From positions 496,001-560,000 of the forward strand of contig CP136945.1 of assembly GCA_041530395.1 (NCBI GenBank): a stretch of DNA of 64,000 nt, in the 5' to 3' direction. Below the pieces are notes generated by a model that was not told where the DNA came from, did not search any database, and saw only the letters and a program-made list of their open reading frames with translations. The stretch is from Thermosynechococcaceae cyanobacterium Okahandja. Lineage in GTDB: Bacteria > Cyanobacteriota > Cyanobacteriia > Thermosynechococcales > Thermosynechococcaceae. A program made the position numbers and the translations under genes. Below are positions 44,200 through 52,730 of the stretch, piece after piece (the first letter of the stretch is position 1; every line of letters begins with the position of its first letter).

Positions 44200-45585
44200 A
44201 TGAGCTACGACTACGACTTATTTGTCATTGGTGCCGGTTCCGGTGGCTTGGCAGCCTCGAAGCGGGCGGCATCCTACGGGGCACGGGTGGCCATTGCCGA
44301 GGGGGATAAAGTCGGTGGCACCTGTGTGATTCGCGGCTGTGTTCCTAAAAAATTATTGGTCTATGCCTCCAAATTCAGCGCCACGTTTAGCGATGCGGTG
44401 GGGTATGGCTGGCGACCGGTGACCCCAAAGCTGAACTGGGATCGCCTGATCAAAGCAGTGGATACGGAAGTGAATCGCCTCAGCCAGTTGCATATTGGCT
44501 ATTTGGGGAAGGCGGGGGTGGAACTGCTGCCGTTTTTTGCCCGATTTGCGGATCCCCACACCCTTGAGCTGGTGGATCGCGAGGGCAACGTTCAACGCCA
44601 AGTAACGGCAGCCAAAATTCTCATTGCCGTGGGGGGCGAAGCCATTAAACCCAACCTGCCGGGCATGGAGTACAGCATTACCTCGCGGGAGATGTTTCTG
44701 CTGCCGAAACAACCCAAGCGGCTAGCTATTTTGGGCGGCGGGTACATCAGTGTTGAGTTTGCCGGGATCATGCGGGGCTTGGGCACGGAAGTGGTGCATT
44801 TCCTGCGGGGCGATCGCCCCCTGCGCGGCTTTGACCAAGATATTCAGGATGGTGTTTATGAGGGAATGATTCGCCATGGCATTGATGTGCGTCCCCAATG
44901 CCACATTACGAGTCTGAAGCTCACCAAAAAAGGGAATATTCGGGTGCACTACGAGCAGCACGGGCAACCCTACGAAGCCAAAGTTGATGCGGTCCTCTGC
45001 GCCGTTGGCCGGGCACCCAACCTACAGGGACTGGGTCTGGATCGCGCTGGCGTTCATCTGAGTACCAATAGCCAAGGGATTGCCGCCGTGGCGGTGGATG
45101 AGGCCTATCGCACCAATCAGACCCATATTTTTGCCGTGGGGGACTGCACCAACCGCGTTAACCTCACCCCTGTGGCTATTGCCGAAGGTCGCGCCTTTGC
45201 CGACACCCAGTTTGGTAACCAGCCCCGCACCCTCAGCTACGAGAATATCCCCTCGGCAGTGTTCTCCCAGCCGGAGGCAGCCTCGGTGGGACTGTCGGAA
45301 GCCCAAGCCAAGGCCAAGCTCGGCGCCGAGAATGTCCTGGTGTATCGGGCGGCCTTTCGCCCCATGTACCACAGTCTGACCGGTAAGGAGGCCAACGTCA
45401 TCGTCAAGCTGGTGGTCGAAAAACAGACGGAGTGGGTGCTCGGTGCCCACATGGTGGGGGACAACGCGGCAGAAATTATTCAGGGAATCGCGATCGCCCT
45501 GAAAATGGGTGCCACCAAAAAAGACTTTGATGCCACCATTGGCATTCATCCCTCCACCGCCGAGGAGTTTGTTACCCTGCGCTAG
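44200..45585 (+). CDS. gor: Glutathione reductase
   Basis: A 461-residue FAD enzyme that reduces oxidised glutathione with NADPH. FAD-binding GAGSGGLAASKRAASYG, the redox disulfide site GGTCVIRGCVPKK, the NADPH-binding GGGYISVEFAGIMRGLG, and the C-terminal His-Glu pair in GIHPSTAEEFVTLR are intact. It supports antioxidant defence with the peroxiredoxin upstream. The last 14 bp overlap the convergent protease gene. Confidence 0.97.
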   Translation: MSYDYDLFVIGAGSGGLAASKRAASYGARVAIAEGDKVGGTCVIRGCVPKKLLVYASKFSATFSDAVGYGWRPVTPKLNWDRLIKAVDTEVNRLSQLHIGYLGKAGVELLPFFARFADPHTLELVDREGNVQRQVTAAKILIAVGGEAIKPNLPGMEYSITSREMFLLPKQPKRLAILGGGYISVEFAGIMRGLGTEVVHFLRGDRPLRGFDQDIQDGVYEGMIRHGIDVRPQCHITSLKLTKKGNIRVHYEQHGQPYEAKVDAVLCAVGRAPNLQGLGLDRAGVHLSTNSQGIAAVAVDEAYRTNQTHIFAVGDCTNRVNLTPVAIAEGRAFADTQFGNQPRTLSYENIPSAVFSQPEAASVGLSEAQAKAKLGAENVLVYRAAFRPMYHSLTGKEANVIVKLVVEKQTEWVLGAHMVGDNAAEIIQGIAIALKMGATKKDFDATIGIHPSTAEEFVTLR

Positions 45586-46819
45586 TGGCCAGTTGCACCG
45601 GCTGCTGCAATACCTCTAGGGCCGCAAGGTACTGGGGATCCGCGGCTGTGCCCATGGCTTGCAAACTTTCGGGAGCCTTGGCCACCCGCTGATTGGGTTC
45701 AATCCCCACTTTATTGATGTTGTGGTGGTTGGGGGTTTCGTAGTGGGCAATCGTGACCGCTAAACCGGAGCCATCAGAGAGGCTAAACAGGGACTGAATG
45801 GAGCCTTTACCAAAGGTGCGATCGCCCACCAGTTGGGCACGACCGGTATCCTGCAGCGCCCCCGCTAAAATTTCACTGGCACTGGCGGTGCCACCGTTCA
45901 CTAACACCACAAGGGGATCATGGCTGAGGGGCGTCCCCGTGGCATTGAGGCTATCGGTAATCCCTTGACGATCCACCGTATAAACCACCACCCCCGGATC
46001 CATCCAGAGTTGGGCAATTTCCACCCCCGCTTGCAGTAGCCCCCCAGGATTATTGCGCAAATCTAAAATATAAGCCTGCGCCCCCTGCTGCTCAAGGGTT
46101 TGGATAGCCTTGCGCATCTCGGCAGGAGCCATGGCACTAAACTGCCCCAGACGAATGTAGCCAATGGCGCGCCCCTCCAGTTGGCGTAACTCTGCCACCA
46201 CCGGATTAATTTCAATGTGCCCCCGCTCAAGGGTGATCACCTGAGGCGGCTGATCCCCGTGCTGCACCTCTAACCGCACCCGCGACCCGGCGCTCCCCCG
46301 CATTTTTTCAGCAGCTTCATCGAGGCTGAGTTGGGGGGTGGGAATGCCGTCAATGGCAAGGATGCGATCGCGGGGGAGAATTCCCGCCTTGGCCGCTGGC
46401 GAACCATCAATGGGGGCAATAACCTCTAGGATGCCGGTCTCGGGATCACTACTAATTTGTAGCCCCACTCCCGTCAGTTCCCCGGCAGTGGTGGTCTGGA
46501 GACTGCGGAATTGGGCGGGGCGCAACAGGCGGGTGAAGGGATCCTCTAGGCTCGCCAGCATGGTTTGAATCGCTTGATAGGTTGCCTCGCGGTTGGGTAG
46601 CGGGCGGCTGAGGAGGTGTTGGCGCACCAGCCACCAGTTTTGGCCGTTAAACGACGGATCCACATAGGCTTGGTTGACAATCCGCCACGCTTCGTTAAAT
46701 AGTTTTTGCTCTTCCGTCAGGGCGATCGCCGGTGCGGGGACCATAAGCTGCCACCCTACCAGCAGCAGCGACAAAAACCAAGCAATGACGGTGGTTGAAA
46801 GTTGCCAAGGAAAGCCCAT
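45572..46819 (-). CDS. C-terminal processing protease (CtpA-like)
   Basis: A 415-residue secreted serine protease. A signal segment (VIAWFLSLLLVGWQLMVPAPAIA) precedes a PDZ domain (GVGLQISSDPETGILEVIAPIDGSPAAKAGI) and the S41 catalytic region, with the serine in GGTASASEILAGALQD near 313-315 and lysine in DRTFGKGS (338). Family members process the C-terminus of the PSII D1 protein in the lumen (CtpA) or other exported proteins; which paralogue this is cannot be decided by sequence alone. It converges with gor and precedes a gene-poor region. Confidence 0.88.
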   Translation of the reverse strand: MGFPWQLSTTVIAWFLSLLLVGWQLMVPAPAIALTEEQKLFNEAWRIVNQAYVDPSFNGQNWWLVRQHLLSRPLPNREATYQAIQTMLASLEDPFTRLLRPAQFRSLQTTTAGELTGVGLQISSDPETGILEVIAPIDGSPAAKAGILPRDRILAIDGIPTPQLSLDEAAEKMRGSAGSRVRLEVQHGDQPPQVITLERGHIEINPVVAELRQLEGRAIGYIRLGQFSAMAPAEMRKAIQTLEQQGAQAYILDLRNNPGGLLQAGVEIAQLWMDPGVVVYTVDRQGITDSLNATGTPLSHDPLVVLVNGGTASASEILAGALQDTGRAQLVGDRTFGKGSIQSLFSLSDGSGLAVTIAHYETPNHHNINKVGIEPNQRVAKAPESLQAMGTAADPQYLAALEVLQQPVQLATSAG

Positions 46820-47031
46820 ACAGAATCTCTATGCAAGGATTCGCTAAATTCCCGCACGTTATCGGTGAATGTATGTCCCATTCTACAGGAATCTACAGGA
46901 ACACCTCATTACCCATAGCCAAGCCTTAAAAAACGTACTTGTCATGGACATGAGTTGACATTGATTAACCGATCGAACCAACTCAGGAAAACACCCAAAA
47001 GGATTTGTTGCCAAGATTAGGGCTGCGTTGG
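46820..47031. other. Non-coding spacer with a tandem 10-bp repeat and inverted repeat
   Basis: This part of the 622-bp spacer before tyrA has no gene. TCTACAGGAA is perfectly duplicated at 46882-46891 and 46892-46901. TGAGTTG at 46951-46957 and CAACTCA at 46979-46985 form a 7-bp inverted repeat enclosing TTGACA. The promoter of the ctp gene is expected at its left end. Confidence 0.4.
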
Positions 47032-47181
47032 CTAATATATAAGGATTTCAATGCCAACCACTTTACCCTCAGCGTTGTAATCTAGGACAATGCCGTCGCT
47101 CACTTCCTCAGACTCAATGATGGGGGTATCGTCAAGTTGCAAATGGATGGCATCATCGTCTTTGTGAATAGTTAACTTCAT
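47032..47181 (-). CDS. DUF2283 small protein
   Basis: A 49-residue protein: MKLTIHKDDDAIHLQLDDTP followed by IIESEEVSDGIVLDYNAEG and KVVGIEILIY. This is a typical DUF2283 domain. Such genes often accompany a DUF4258 gene in pairs suspected to be toxin-antitoxin-like modules, but no DUF4258 gene is adjacent here. The gene may be a leftover half of such a pair. No clear Shine-Dalgarno site precedes the ATG at 47181. It sits in a scarred region next to a tnpB remnant. Confidence 0.8.
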   Translation of the reverse strand: MKLTIHKDDDAIHLQLDDTPIIESEEVSDGIVLDYNAEGKVVGIEILIY

Positions 47182-47217
47182 TTGTGCTGTTTGCGCTTGA
47201 CTAGATCCTAATTTTAA

Positions 47218-47364
47218 GGTTCACCTTGCTCGCCGTCAGTCGTCAGGATTCCTGGAAGCTGGCCGATCGTGAATGGGTCTGTAGCAGTTGCGGTACGCAT
47301 CACGTTGATCGCGAGTTGAATCCAGAATCCGACGCGCTTGCCTCCGTGGGAGTATGTCAGTAAG
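47218..47364 (+). pseudogene. Remnant of an IS200/IS605-family tnpB (C-terminal zinc-finger part)
   Basis: The frame 47218-47364 reads VSRQDSWKLADREWVCSSCG then THHVDRELNPESDA before a TAA stop. The CSSCGTHHVDREL stretch matches the end of the TnpB zinc ribbon plus the third RuvC motif region (CxxCGxxHDRDxNA). Everything upstream, including the first zinc cysteines and RuvC motifs I and II, is missing. The fragment has no start codon of its own. It differs from the intact tnpB at 57415-58608, whose matching segment is CGHCGWQGDADFNGAKNI. Confidence 0.6.
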
Positions 47365-47386
47365 AACAAGATCATGGGAGTATGTC
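47347..47386. repeat. 12-bp direct repeat at the end of the tnpB remnant
   Basis: TGGGAGTATGTC occurs at 47347-47358 and 47375-47386, 28 bp apart. The first copy overlaps the last codons of the tnpB remnant. It could be a duplicated element end or a trace of a past excision or insertion. Confidence 0.55.
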
Positions 47387-47441
47387 GGCAGAGACAACAT
47401 TAAGTGTCACGATAGTAGGGGCAACACCAAACGGGTAATCT

Positions 47442-48284
47442 ATGCTGCGGATTGGCATTGTGGGTCTGGGTTTAATTGGCGGTTCCTTGGGGATTGATTT
47501 ACGGGCAAAGGGACACTACGTTGTCGGTGTCAGTCGGCGGGCTGAAACCTGTGAGCGGGCGATCGCCAAAGGTGCGGTGGATTGGGGCAGTACCGACCCT
47601 AAAGTACTGAGTGCCCTTGATCTGGTGTTTCTGTGCCCCCCCATTGGCAGTGTGCTGAGTGTTGCCTTGGACATTGTGCCTCATCTGAGCAAAGACACTG
47701 TTCTCACCGATGTGGCATCCGTCAAAGAAGAGATTGTGCCTGCCCTCGAAAAACTCTGGCCACGGTACGTGGGCGGCCACCCCATGGCGGGTACTGCCGA
47801 AGCTGGCATCGAGGCAGCGCGATCGCAGTTATTTGTCAATGCCCCCTACGTTCTGACCCCTACGCTGCACACCGACAGTGAGGCGATCGACCGCGTTGCC
47901 CAGATTATCAACGATCTTGAGGCCAAGCTCCTCTACGCCACCCCCGCGGATCACGATCGCGCCGTGGCATGGATTTCCCATTTACCCGTGATCGTGAGTG
48001 CCACGCTGCTTTTAGCCAATGCCCAAGAAGTCGATGAACCGATTCGTACCCTTTCCCAACGGCTGGCCAGTTCGGGCTTTTACGATACCAGTCGCGTTGG
48101 CGGTGGCAACCCGGAACTCGGGCGCATGATGGCCGAGTACAACCGCGCGGCCTTACGCCACTGCCTGATTCAGTACCGCGCCACCCTTGATCACCTACTC
48201 CGGCAAATTGAGCAGGAAGACTGGGAGGGTTTGCAAGCCAACCTGAGTGCTGCCCAGAACTATCGCCAGACCATTTACCCTTAA
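47442..48284 (+). CDS. tyrA: Arogenate/prephenate dehydrogenase
   Basis: A 280-residue NAD(P)-dependent enzyme of tyrosine biosynthesis. The dinucleotide motif GIVGLGLIGGSLG at residues 4-16, TDVASVKEE, GHPMAGTAEAGIEAA and SHLPVIVSATL are as expected. In Synechocystis the TyrA enzyme prefers arogenate with NADP; the same may hold here. There is no ACT or chorismate mutase domain. The last four bases overlap the convergent PsiE-family gene. Confidence 0.93.
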   Translation: MLRIGIVGLGLIGGSLGIDLRAKGHYVVGVSRRAETCERAIAKGAVDWGSTDPKVLSALDLVFLCPPIGSVLSVALDIVPHLSKDTVLTDVASVKEEIVPALEKLWPRYVGGHPMAGTAEAGIEAARSQLFVNAPYVLTPTLHTDSEAIDRVAQIINDLEAKLLYATPADHDRAVAWISHLPVIVSATLLLANAQEVDEPIRTLSQRLASSGFYDTSRVGGGNPELGRMMAEYNRAALRHCLIQYRATLDHLLRQIEQEDWEGLQANLSAAQNYRQTIYP

Positions 48285-48772
48285 GGGCGACGGCGATAGT
48301 TGAGCCGCCGGACAATCCAGTAGCTGGCCGATAGGGCCAAGATGGCGATCGCTAAGCCCAGCAGCTTGGCCACGGTTTCCGGCTGGTCAATATCCAAAAT
48401 AATAATTTTGCGGGCAATGGCAATAAGGGAGGTGACAATCACCAGTTCCACAATCTGGGAGGAGACGTGGGTTTTCAGGTAGGCGGTAATATTTTCAAGG
48501 ATTTCCAGCGCCACCAAGACATTCAGAAATAAGCCAAAAATTTTTACCAACTCAAGGCTGAACTGGCCAAGGGGAGGGGTAAACAGTTCCAGCGTGAGAA
48601 TGCGCCCTAAGTCCACAATGGCCACAACCACCACCAACAACATGCCAATGGCCAACACGCGGGTGGCAATCCCCTCAATTTGGCTGAGGAACCGGAGAAA
48701 CCGCTGATTATCCTGCAGAAAAATGAGCACCTGCTGCCAAAACACGATCAAAGGCTGAAGCCAACGCCGCAT
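48281..48772 (-). CDS. PsiE-family membrane protein
   Basis: A 163-residue inner-membrane protein with four hydrophobic segments (about residues 40-60, 80-95, 105-123 and 135-153) and the pattern ELVKIFGLFLNVLVALEILENITAYLK plus HVSSQIVELVIVTSLIAIARKIIILD. These are hallmarks of the phosphate-starvation-inducible PsiE family, whose function is unknown. It is probably co-transcribed with the MBL-fold gene, two bases upstream. Confidence 0.8.
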   Translation of the reverse strand: MRRWLQPLIVFWQQVLIFLQDNQRFLRFLSQIEGIATRVLAIGMLLVVVVAIVDLGRILTLELFTPPLGQFSLELVKIFGLFLNVLVALEILENITAYLKTHVSSQIVELVIVTSLIAIARKIIILDIDQPETVAKLLGLAIAILALSASYWIVRRLNYRRRP

Positions 48773-48774
48773 GA

Positions 48775-49539
48775 CTAGGCCTCAGCAACCGTAGGGAGGA
48801 TGTCCAGCGGGCTGTAGGCCACCGGTTCGACCAATTGCGTCCTGAGACCCGCCGCGGCCACCCGCTGTTGGAGGAGGGCAAGCGACCCTTCAACCGCCAG
48901 CAGGGAAGGCAACAGGCCATAGAGCTTGAGGGAGCCGTTGGCGGCGGTACTGATCATCTGTTGGGGGTGCAGCCAGCGTGCCAACTCAACCGCCGTCTCT
49001 CCCCCCTTCAGGATGGCTCCCAGCAAGGGGAGGCGCACATTCAATAGCGGTGTAATCACGACATCAACAGGACCACAGGTCTTTAACCACGGATCATGGC
49101 AACCGTGGGGTTCGTAGTACAGGGCGCGATCGCCCCAGCGGAGGAGGTAGCCGTTTTCCTGCTGCGTTGGGCCAAGGGCTGCCCCGGCGGTGGCCTGAAT
49201 CGTCACATCCTGCCACTGGTAGGTGGCGTGGGGGGTAAGGGCAGTGACCGTCTCGAACCCTAACTCTTGGGCAATCTTAGCGGCACTGGCGGAGCCAATG
49301 ACCGGAATCCGGCGATCGCACTGGCGCAGGGTGGGAACATGGCAGTGATCCGGTAACCCTTGGGAGAGCAGAATCAAATCGATGTCCGAAGGGATGTTGC
49401 AAGGGGTCGTACGCTCTGCGGCAAACAGCCAAGGTGTATTGCCAAAGGTGAGCCGCCCCACCAACCACGGATCCACCAGAATTCGGGTTGCCCCCAACTG
49501 CCACAACCACGTATTGCTCTCTAGCCATGTCAGCCGCAT
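48775..49539 (-). CDS. MBL-fold (UlaG-like) protein with altered metal site
   Basis: A 254-residue metallo-beta-lactamase-fold protein. VDPWLVG and LILLSQGLPDHCHVPTL mark the fold, but the usual HxHxDH metal motif is QGLPDH: the first two histidines are replaced by Gln and Leu while Asp-His is kept. A similar QGLxDHxH motif is seen in plant and cyanobacterial relatives, so this is a conserved variant rather than decay. GGAGG lies five bases before the ATG at 49539. Substrate unknown. Confidence 0.75.
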   Translation of the reverse strand: MRLTWLESNTWLWQLGATRILVDPWLVGRLTFGNTPWLFAAERTTPCNIPSDIDLILLSQGLPDHCHVPTLRQCDRRIPVIGSASAAKIAQELGFETVTALTPHATYQWQDVTIQATAGAALGPTQQENGYLLRWGDRALYYEPHGCHDPWLKTCGPVDVVITPLLNVRLPLLGAILKGGETAVELARWLHPQQMISTAANGSLKLYGLLPSLLAVEGSLALLQQRVAAAGLRTQLVEPVAYSPLDILPTVAEA

Positions 49540-49548
49540 GACCACCTC

Positions 49549-51003
49549 CTACGCAAACCGCGAAATAATGCTATAGACCAGTAGAAACACATTCCCGAGC
49601 ACCACACAAGCCAACCCACCTAAAAGGCACACCAGCAGCGCCGGAATAGCCCCTAGCCCCGCCTGAAGTACCGGCACAAAGTAAAGAGCCGCCGCCGTCA
49701 GGCCACCCAAGATTAGTTGCTCCCAGTGTTCCACAATCCGGCGATACTGCAAAAACACCAAGAGGGCAAAGATGGCACCAATCAGCCCAGCACTGATCGA
49801 TAGGGGAAAGCCCCATGTTGTCATCAGGCCGTAGCACATCAGCCCGATCGCCGTCATTTCAAAGCCGGTAAACCCCGAGGCCATCAGGATTTTTAGCGCT
49901 GGCAAGGGCGCCCGAGGCGATCGCTGGCGCACGGGTTTGGGGCGCGGCGTGGTGGTGGCTGGTGTTGCAATGTTCACAGGCGGTGCGGGGGGGGCAGCAG
50001 GGGCAACCGATACGGCAGTCGCAGGTGGGGGCGTACTAGGCGTACTAAGGGCGGCTTCCACTTCCTTGGCCGAGGCGAAGCGATCGCTGGGGGCAGCCTT
50101 CAGCATCCGATCCAGCACATCGCGCAACTGGGGACTCACCTGAGCATAGGGATGCCAATTCCAGCGGTTATTGTAGGCATCAAATAATTGATCGGGGCCT
50201 TTACCGGTCAGTAGCACAATACAGGTTACCGCCAGCGCGTACAAATCGGAACTGGGGAACACCTGCTCGCCCCGCGACTGCTCGGGAGGCGCGTAATGGG
50301 GGGTGTAAATGCCGGTACTGCGGGGGGTGGCGCTTGAGTGGGATACCTGCTTCACCGCTCCAAAATCAAGCAGGTAGAGGTGCCCTTGGCCGGGGAACTT
50401 CGTTTTACTCGGGTGCTGGCGCATAATGTTCGAGAGCTTAATATCGCGGTGAATTGAGCCGCGATCGTGGACGTACTGCAACACCGGAAGCAACTCCCGC
50501 AGCACCTGCCGCACCTGCTCCTCACTAAAGCGTCCCTGTTGTAGTAACTCATCCTCGAGGGTGTCGCCATCAATAAACTCTTGCACAAGGTAGAAATATT
50601 GCTCAGTGCCTGCACCCCCTTGGCTGGGAACCTCCTCCTCAAAAAACGCCAGTAAGTCAGGAATTTGAGCGTGCTGTCCTAGATCTTCCAGTACCGTAGC
50701 CTCCCGCTCAAAAAGCTCCTGTGCCTTGGCCAGTTGCTTTGGATCCGAAACATTGGGCAGGAATTGCTTAATGACGCAGTGTCGCCAGCCGGGGGTATCC
50801 AAATCCCGCGCTAGGTAGGCTGCGCCAAACCCCCCTCGCCCGAGGACACGCTCCGCAACGTAGCGCCCCCGCAAAATTAAGGACATCCCACAGGCGGTGC
50901 AGAATTTTTGATTAATGCGGCTGCGCCGCTGGTTGGTTTGCTCCAACTCAGGCAGGTCATTTTGGGGCCGGGGACAGTGGGGGCGGGTACAGTGAACTAA
51001 CAT
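49549..51003 (-). CDS. Serine/threonine protein kinase with zinc ribbon and membrane tail
   Basis: A 484-residue kinase. The N-terminal 50 residues carry cysteines in CTRPHCPRPQ and FCTACGMSL, a zinc-ribbon-like element. The kinase domain has the glycine loop RVLGRGGFGAAYLARD, VIKQFLP (Lys), HRDIKLSNIM and DFGAVKQVS. A proline/alanine-rich linker (about residues 330-370) leads to four hydrophobic segments at the C-terminus. Many cyanobacterial kinases share this layout. The ATG at 51003 is preferred to a TTG at 51018. Substrates unknown. Confidence 0.9.
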   Translation of the reverse strand: MLVHCTRPHCPRPQNDLPELEQTNQRRSRINQKFCTACGMSLILRGRYVAERVLGRGGFGAAYLARDLDTPGWRHCVIKQFLPNVSDPKQLAKAQELFEREATVLEDLGQHAQIPDLLAFFEEEVPSQGGAGTEQYFYLVQEFIDGDTLEDELLQQGRFSEEQVRQVLRELLPVLQYVHDRGSIHRDIKLSNIMRQHPSKTKFPGQGHLYLLDFGAVKQVSHSSATPRSTGIYTPHYAPPEQSRGEQVFPSSDLYALAVTCIVLLTGKGPDQLFDAYNNRWNWHPYAQVSPQLRDVLDRMLKAAPSDRFASAKEVEAALSTPSTPPPATAVSVAPAAPPAPPVNIATPATTTPRPKPVRQRSPRAPLPALKILMASGFTGFEMTAIGLMCYGLMTTWGFPLSISAGLIGAIFALLVFLQYRRIVEHWEQLILGGLTAAALYFVPVLQAGLGAIPALLVCLLGGLACVVLGNVFLLVYSIISRFA

Positions 51004-51061
51004 AGGGTACTTAGTCAAGGCCGGGGCAGAGGGGGCAAGGCAGTTATTCCTTTCCTTGACC

Positions 51062-52072
51062 TTATGATAGTTCTGGGGTGTACGTTACTTCGTGGGCAAG
51101 GGGCAACCCCTGTTCAAAATGAGTTAAATTTTCAAGGGTTGTGGTGGCAATATCCTGCAGCGCGTTGCGGGTAAAGAAGGCTTGGTGCGCCGTAATCACC
51201 ACGTTGGGAAACGACTGGAGCAGTTGAAACGTGTCATCTTGAATGATGGTGTCCGATAAATCTTGGAAAAAGAGGGAGTCTTCTTCCTCATAAACATCAA
51301 TGCCGACGTACCCAATTTGTCCCGATTTAATGCCCTCAATCACCGCCTTGGTGTCCACCAGTTTGCCGCGGCTGGTGTTAATGAGCATAGCACCGCGTTT
51401 CATCTGGGCAATAGTGGTGTGGTTAATCAGGTGCCAGTTGGCATCGGTGAGGGGACAGTGCAGCGTTACAATATCCGCTTGGCCAAGGACGGCTTCAAGA
51501 GAGCCATAGGTGGCGATCGCCGCAAATGCCTCATTGGGATAGGGATCGTAGCAGTAAAGGCGGCAGCCAAATCCCGCCATAATTTGACCCACAATGCGAC
51601 CAATTCTGCCGGTGCCAATAATGCCCACCGTGCAGCCGTGGAGATCAAACCCCATGAGTCCCTCTAGGGCAAAATTGTCATCGCGGACGCGGTTGTAGGC
51701 GCGATGCAACTTGCGATTGAGCATTAGGATCAACCCCACCGTATGCTCTGCCACAGAGTAGGGGGAGTAATCGCTCACCCGGGTGACCGTGATTCCCAGC
51801 GCTGCCGCCGCCTTCAAGTCCACATTGTTAAACCCCGTACAACGCAGGGTCACTAATCGCACCCCCAAGTCCGCCAGCCGTTGCAGCGTCACTGCCCCCA
51901 CATCATCGTTGACAAAGACACACACCGCCTCATGCCCCTGCGCCAACGAAGCCGTTTCTGGCTTTAGGAGCACATCGTAGTAACTAAAGCTGTGGGGGTG
52001 ATCCTGGGCCGCATTTGTGGCCTGCAAAAACTCGCGATCGTAGGACTTAGCGCTAAAAACCGCCACTTTCAT
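51062..52072 (-). CDS. D-lactate dehydrogenase / D-2-hydroxyacid dehydrogenase
   Basis: A 336-residue NAD-dependent enzyme that reduces pyruvate to D-lactate, or a related 2-oxoacid. GIIGTGRIGRIVGQIMAGFG is the NAD site; the catalytic Arg lies in INTSRGKLVDT, Glu in VGIDVYEEE and His in VVITAHQAFFT. LRCTGFNNVDLKAA and AEHTVGLILMLNRK are strong matches to D-LDH. The ATG at 52072 gives the usual MKVAVFSAKSYD start. The NADAR gene begins divergently 133 bp away. Confidence 0.9.
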   Translation of the reverse strand: MKVAVFSAKSYDREFLQATNAAQDHPHSFSYYDVLLKPETASLAQGHEAVCVFVNDDVGAVTLQRLADLGVRLVTLRCTGFNNVDLKAAAALGITVTRVSDYSPYSVAEHTVGLILMLNRKLHRAYNRVRDDNFALEGLMGFDLHGCTVGIIGTGRIGRIVGQIMAGFGCRLYCYDPYPNEAFAAIATYGSLEAVLGQADIVTLHCPLTDANWHLINHTTIAQMKRGAMLINTSRGKLVDTKAVIEGIKSGQIGYVGIDVYEEEDSLFFQDLSDTIIQDDTFQLLQSFPNVVITAHQAFFTRNALQDIATTTLENLTHFEQGLPLAHEVTYTPELS

Positions 52073-52205
52073 AAGGTTGTGCCTCCGGCAACCCAAAACA
52101 CCTTATAGCTTAGTCACCCACAAGCGGAGTTGTCTAAAGGTCAATGTCCTTCCCGCCAGATTTAGCCGCATTATTGAAAGTGTGCGATCGCGATGTTTAG
52201 CAACG

Positions 52206-52679
52206 ATGACGATTTACTTTTACCATGTTGAAGATGCCTATGGTGATTTTTCCAATTTCTCTAGCCATGGCTTTTGGCTTGAGGATTATTACTGGCCCAC
52301 AGCAGAGCACTATTACCAAGCCCATAAGTTTTTAGGTACCGCCTACGATGCCATTGGCCATGCCATCCGTAAGGCACCAACGGCGCGGGCGGCAGCAGAG
52401 TTGGGGCGCAACCCCGCCTATCCGGTTCGACCCGATTGGGAACAGGTAAAACAGCAGGTGATGTGGCAGGCGTTGGTGGCCAAATTTACCAGCCACCCCC
52501 AGTTAAAAGAGTTACTTTTGGCAACGGCTGAGGAGGAGTTAGTGGAAGACTCGCCGGTGGATAGCTACTGGGGCTGTGGGGGCGATCGCCGCGGCCATAA
52601 CTATCTTGGGCGGCAACTGATGTACCTACGGCACTGTTTGCGGCACTCCATTCCCCTACCCAGTCAATTTAACTCTTGA
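52206..52679 (+). CDS. NADAR-family protein
   Basis: A 157-residue protein with the NADAR signature: FSNFSSHGFWLEDYYWPTAEHYYQAHKF, then DSPVDSYWGCGGDRRGHNYLGRQLMYLR. NADAR domains hydrolyse N-glycosidic bonds: in riboflavin intermediate metabolism (YbiA) or, in DarT systems, removal of ADP-ribose from guanine in DNA. No DarT-type toxin is adjacent, so the role is not decided. Residues 44 upstream of this ATG are open but not conserved-looking. It lies in a housekeeping stretch. Confidence 0.85.
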   Translation: MTIYFYHVEDAYGDFSNFSSHGFWLEDYYWPTAEHYYQAHKFLGTAYDAIGHAIRKAPTARAAAELGRNPAYPVRPDWEQVKQQVMWQALVAKFTSHPQLKELLLATAEEELVEDSPVDSYWGCGGDRRGHNYLGRQLMYLRHCLRHSIPLPSQFNS

Positions 52680-52730
52680 GGGGTGCGATAAATCCGGCGC
52701 TGTACCCGTAGGGTAAAGGTTAGGAATTTC

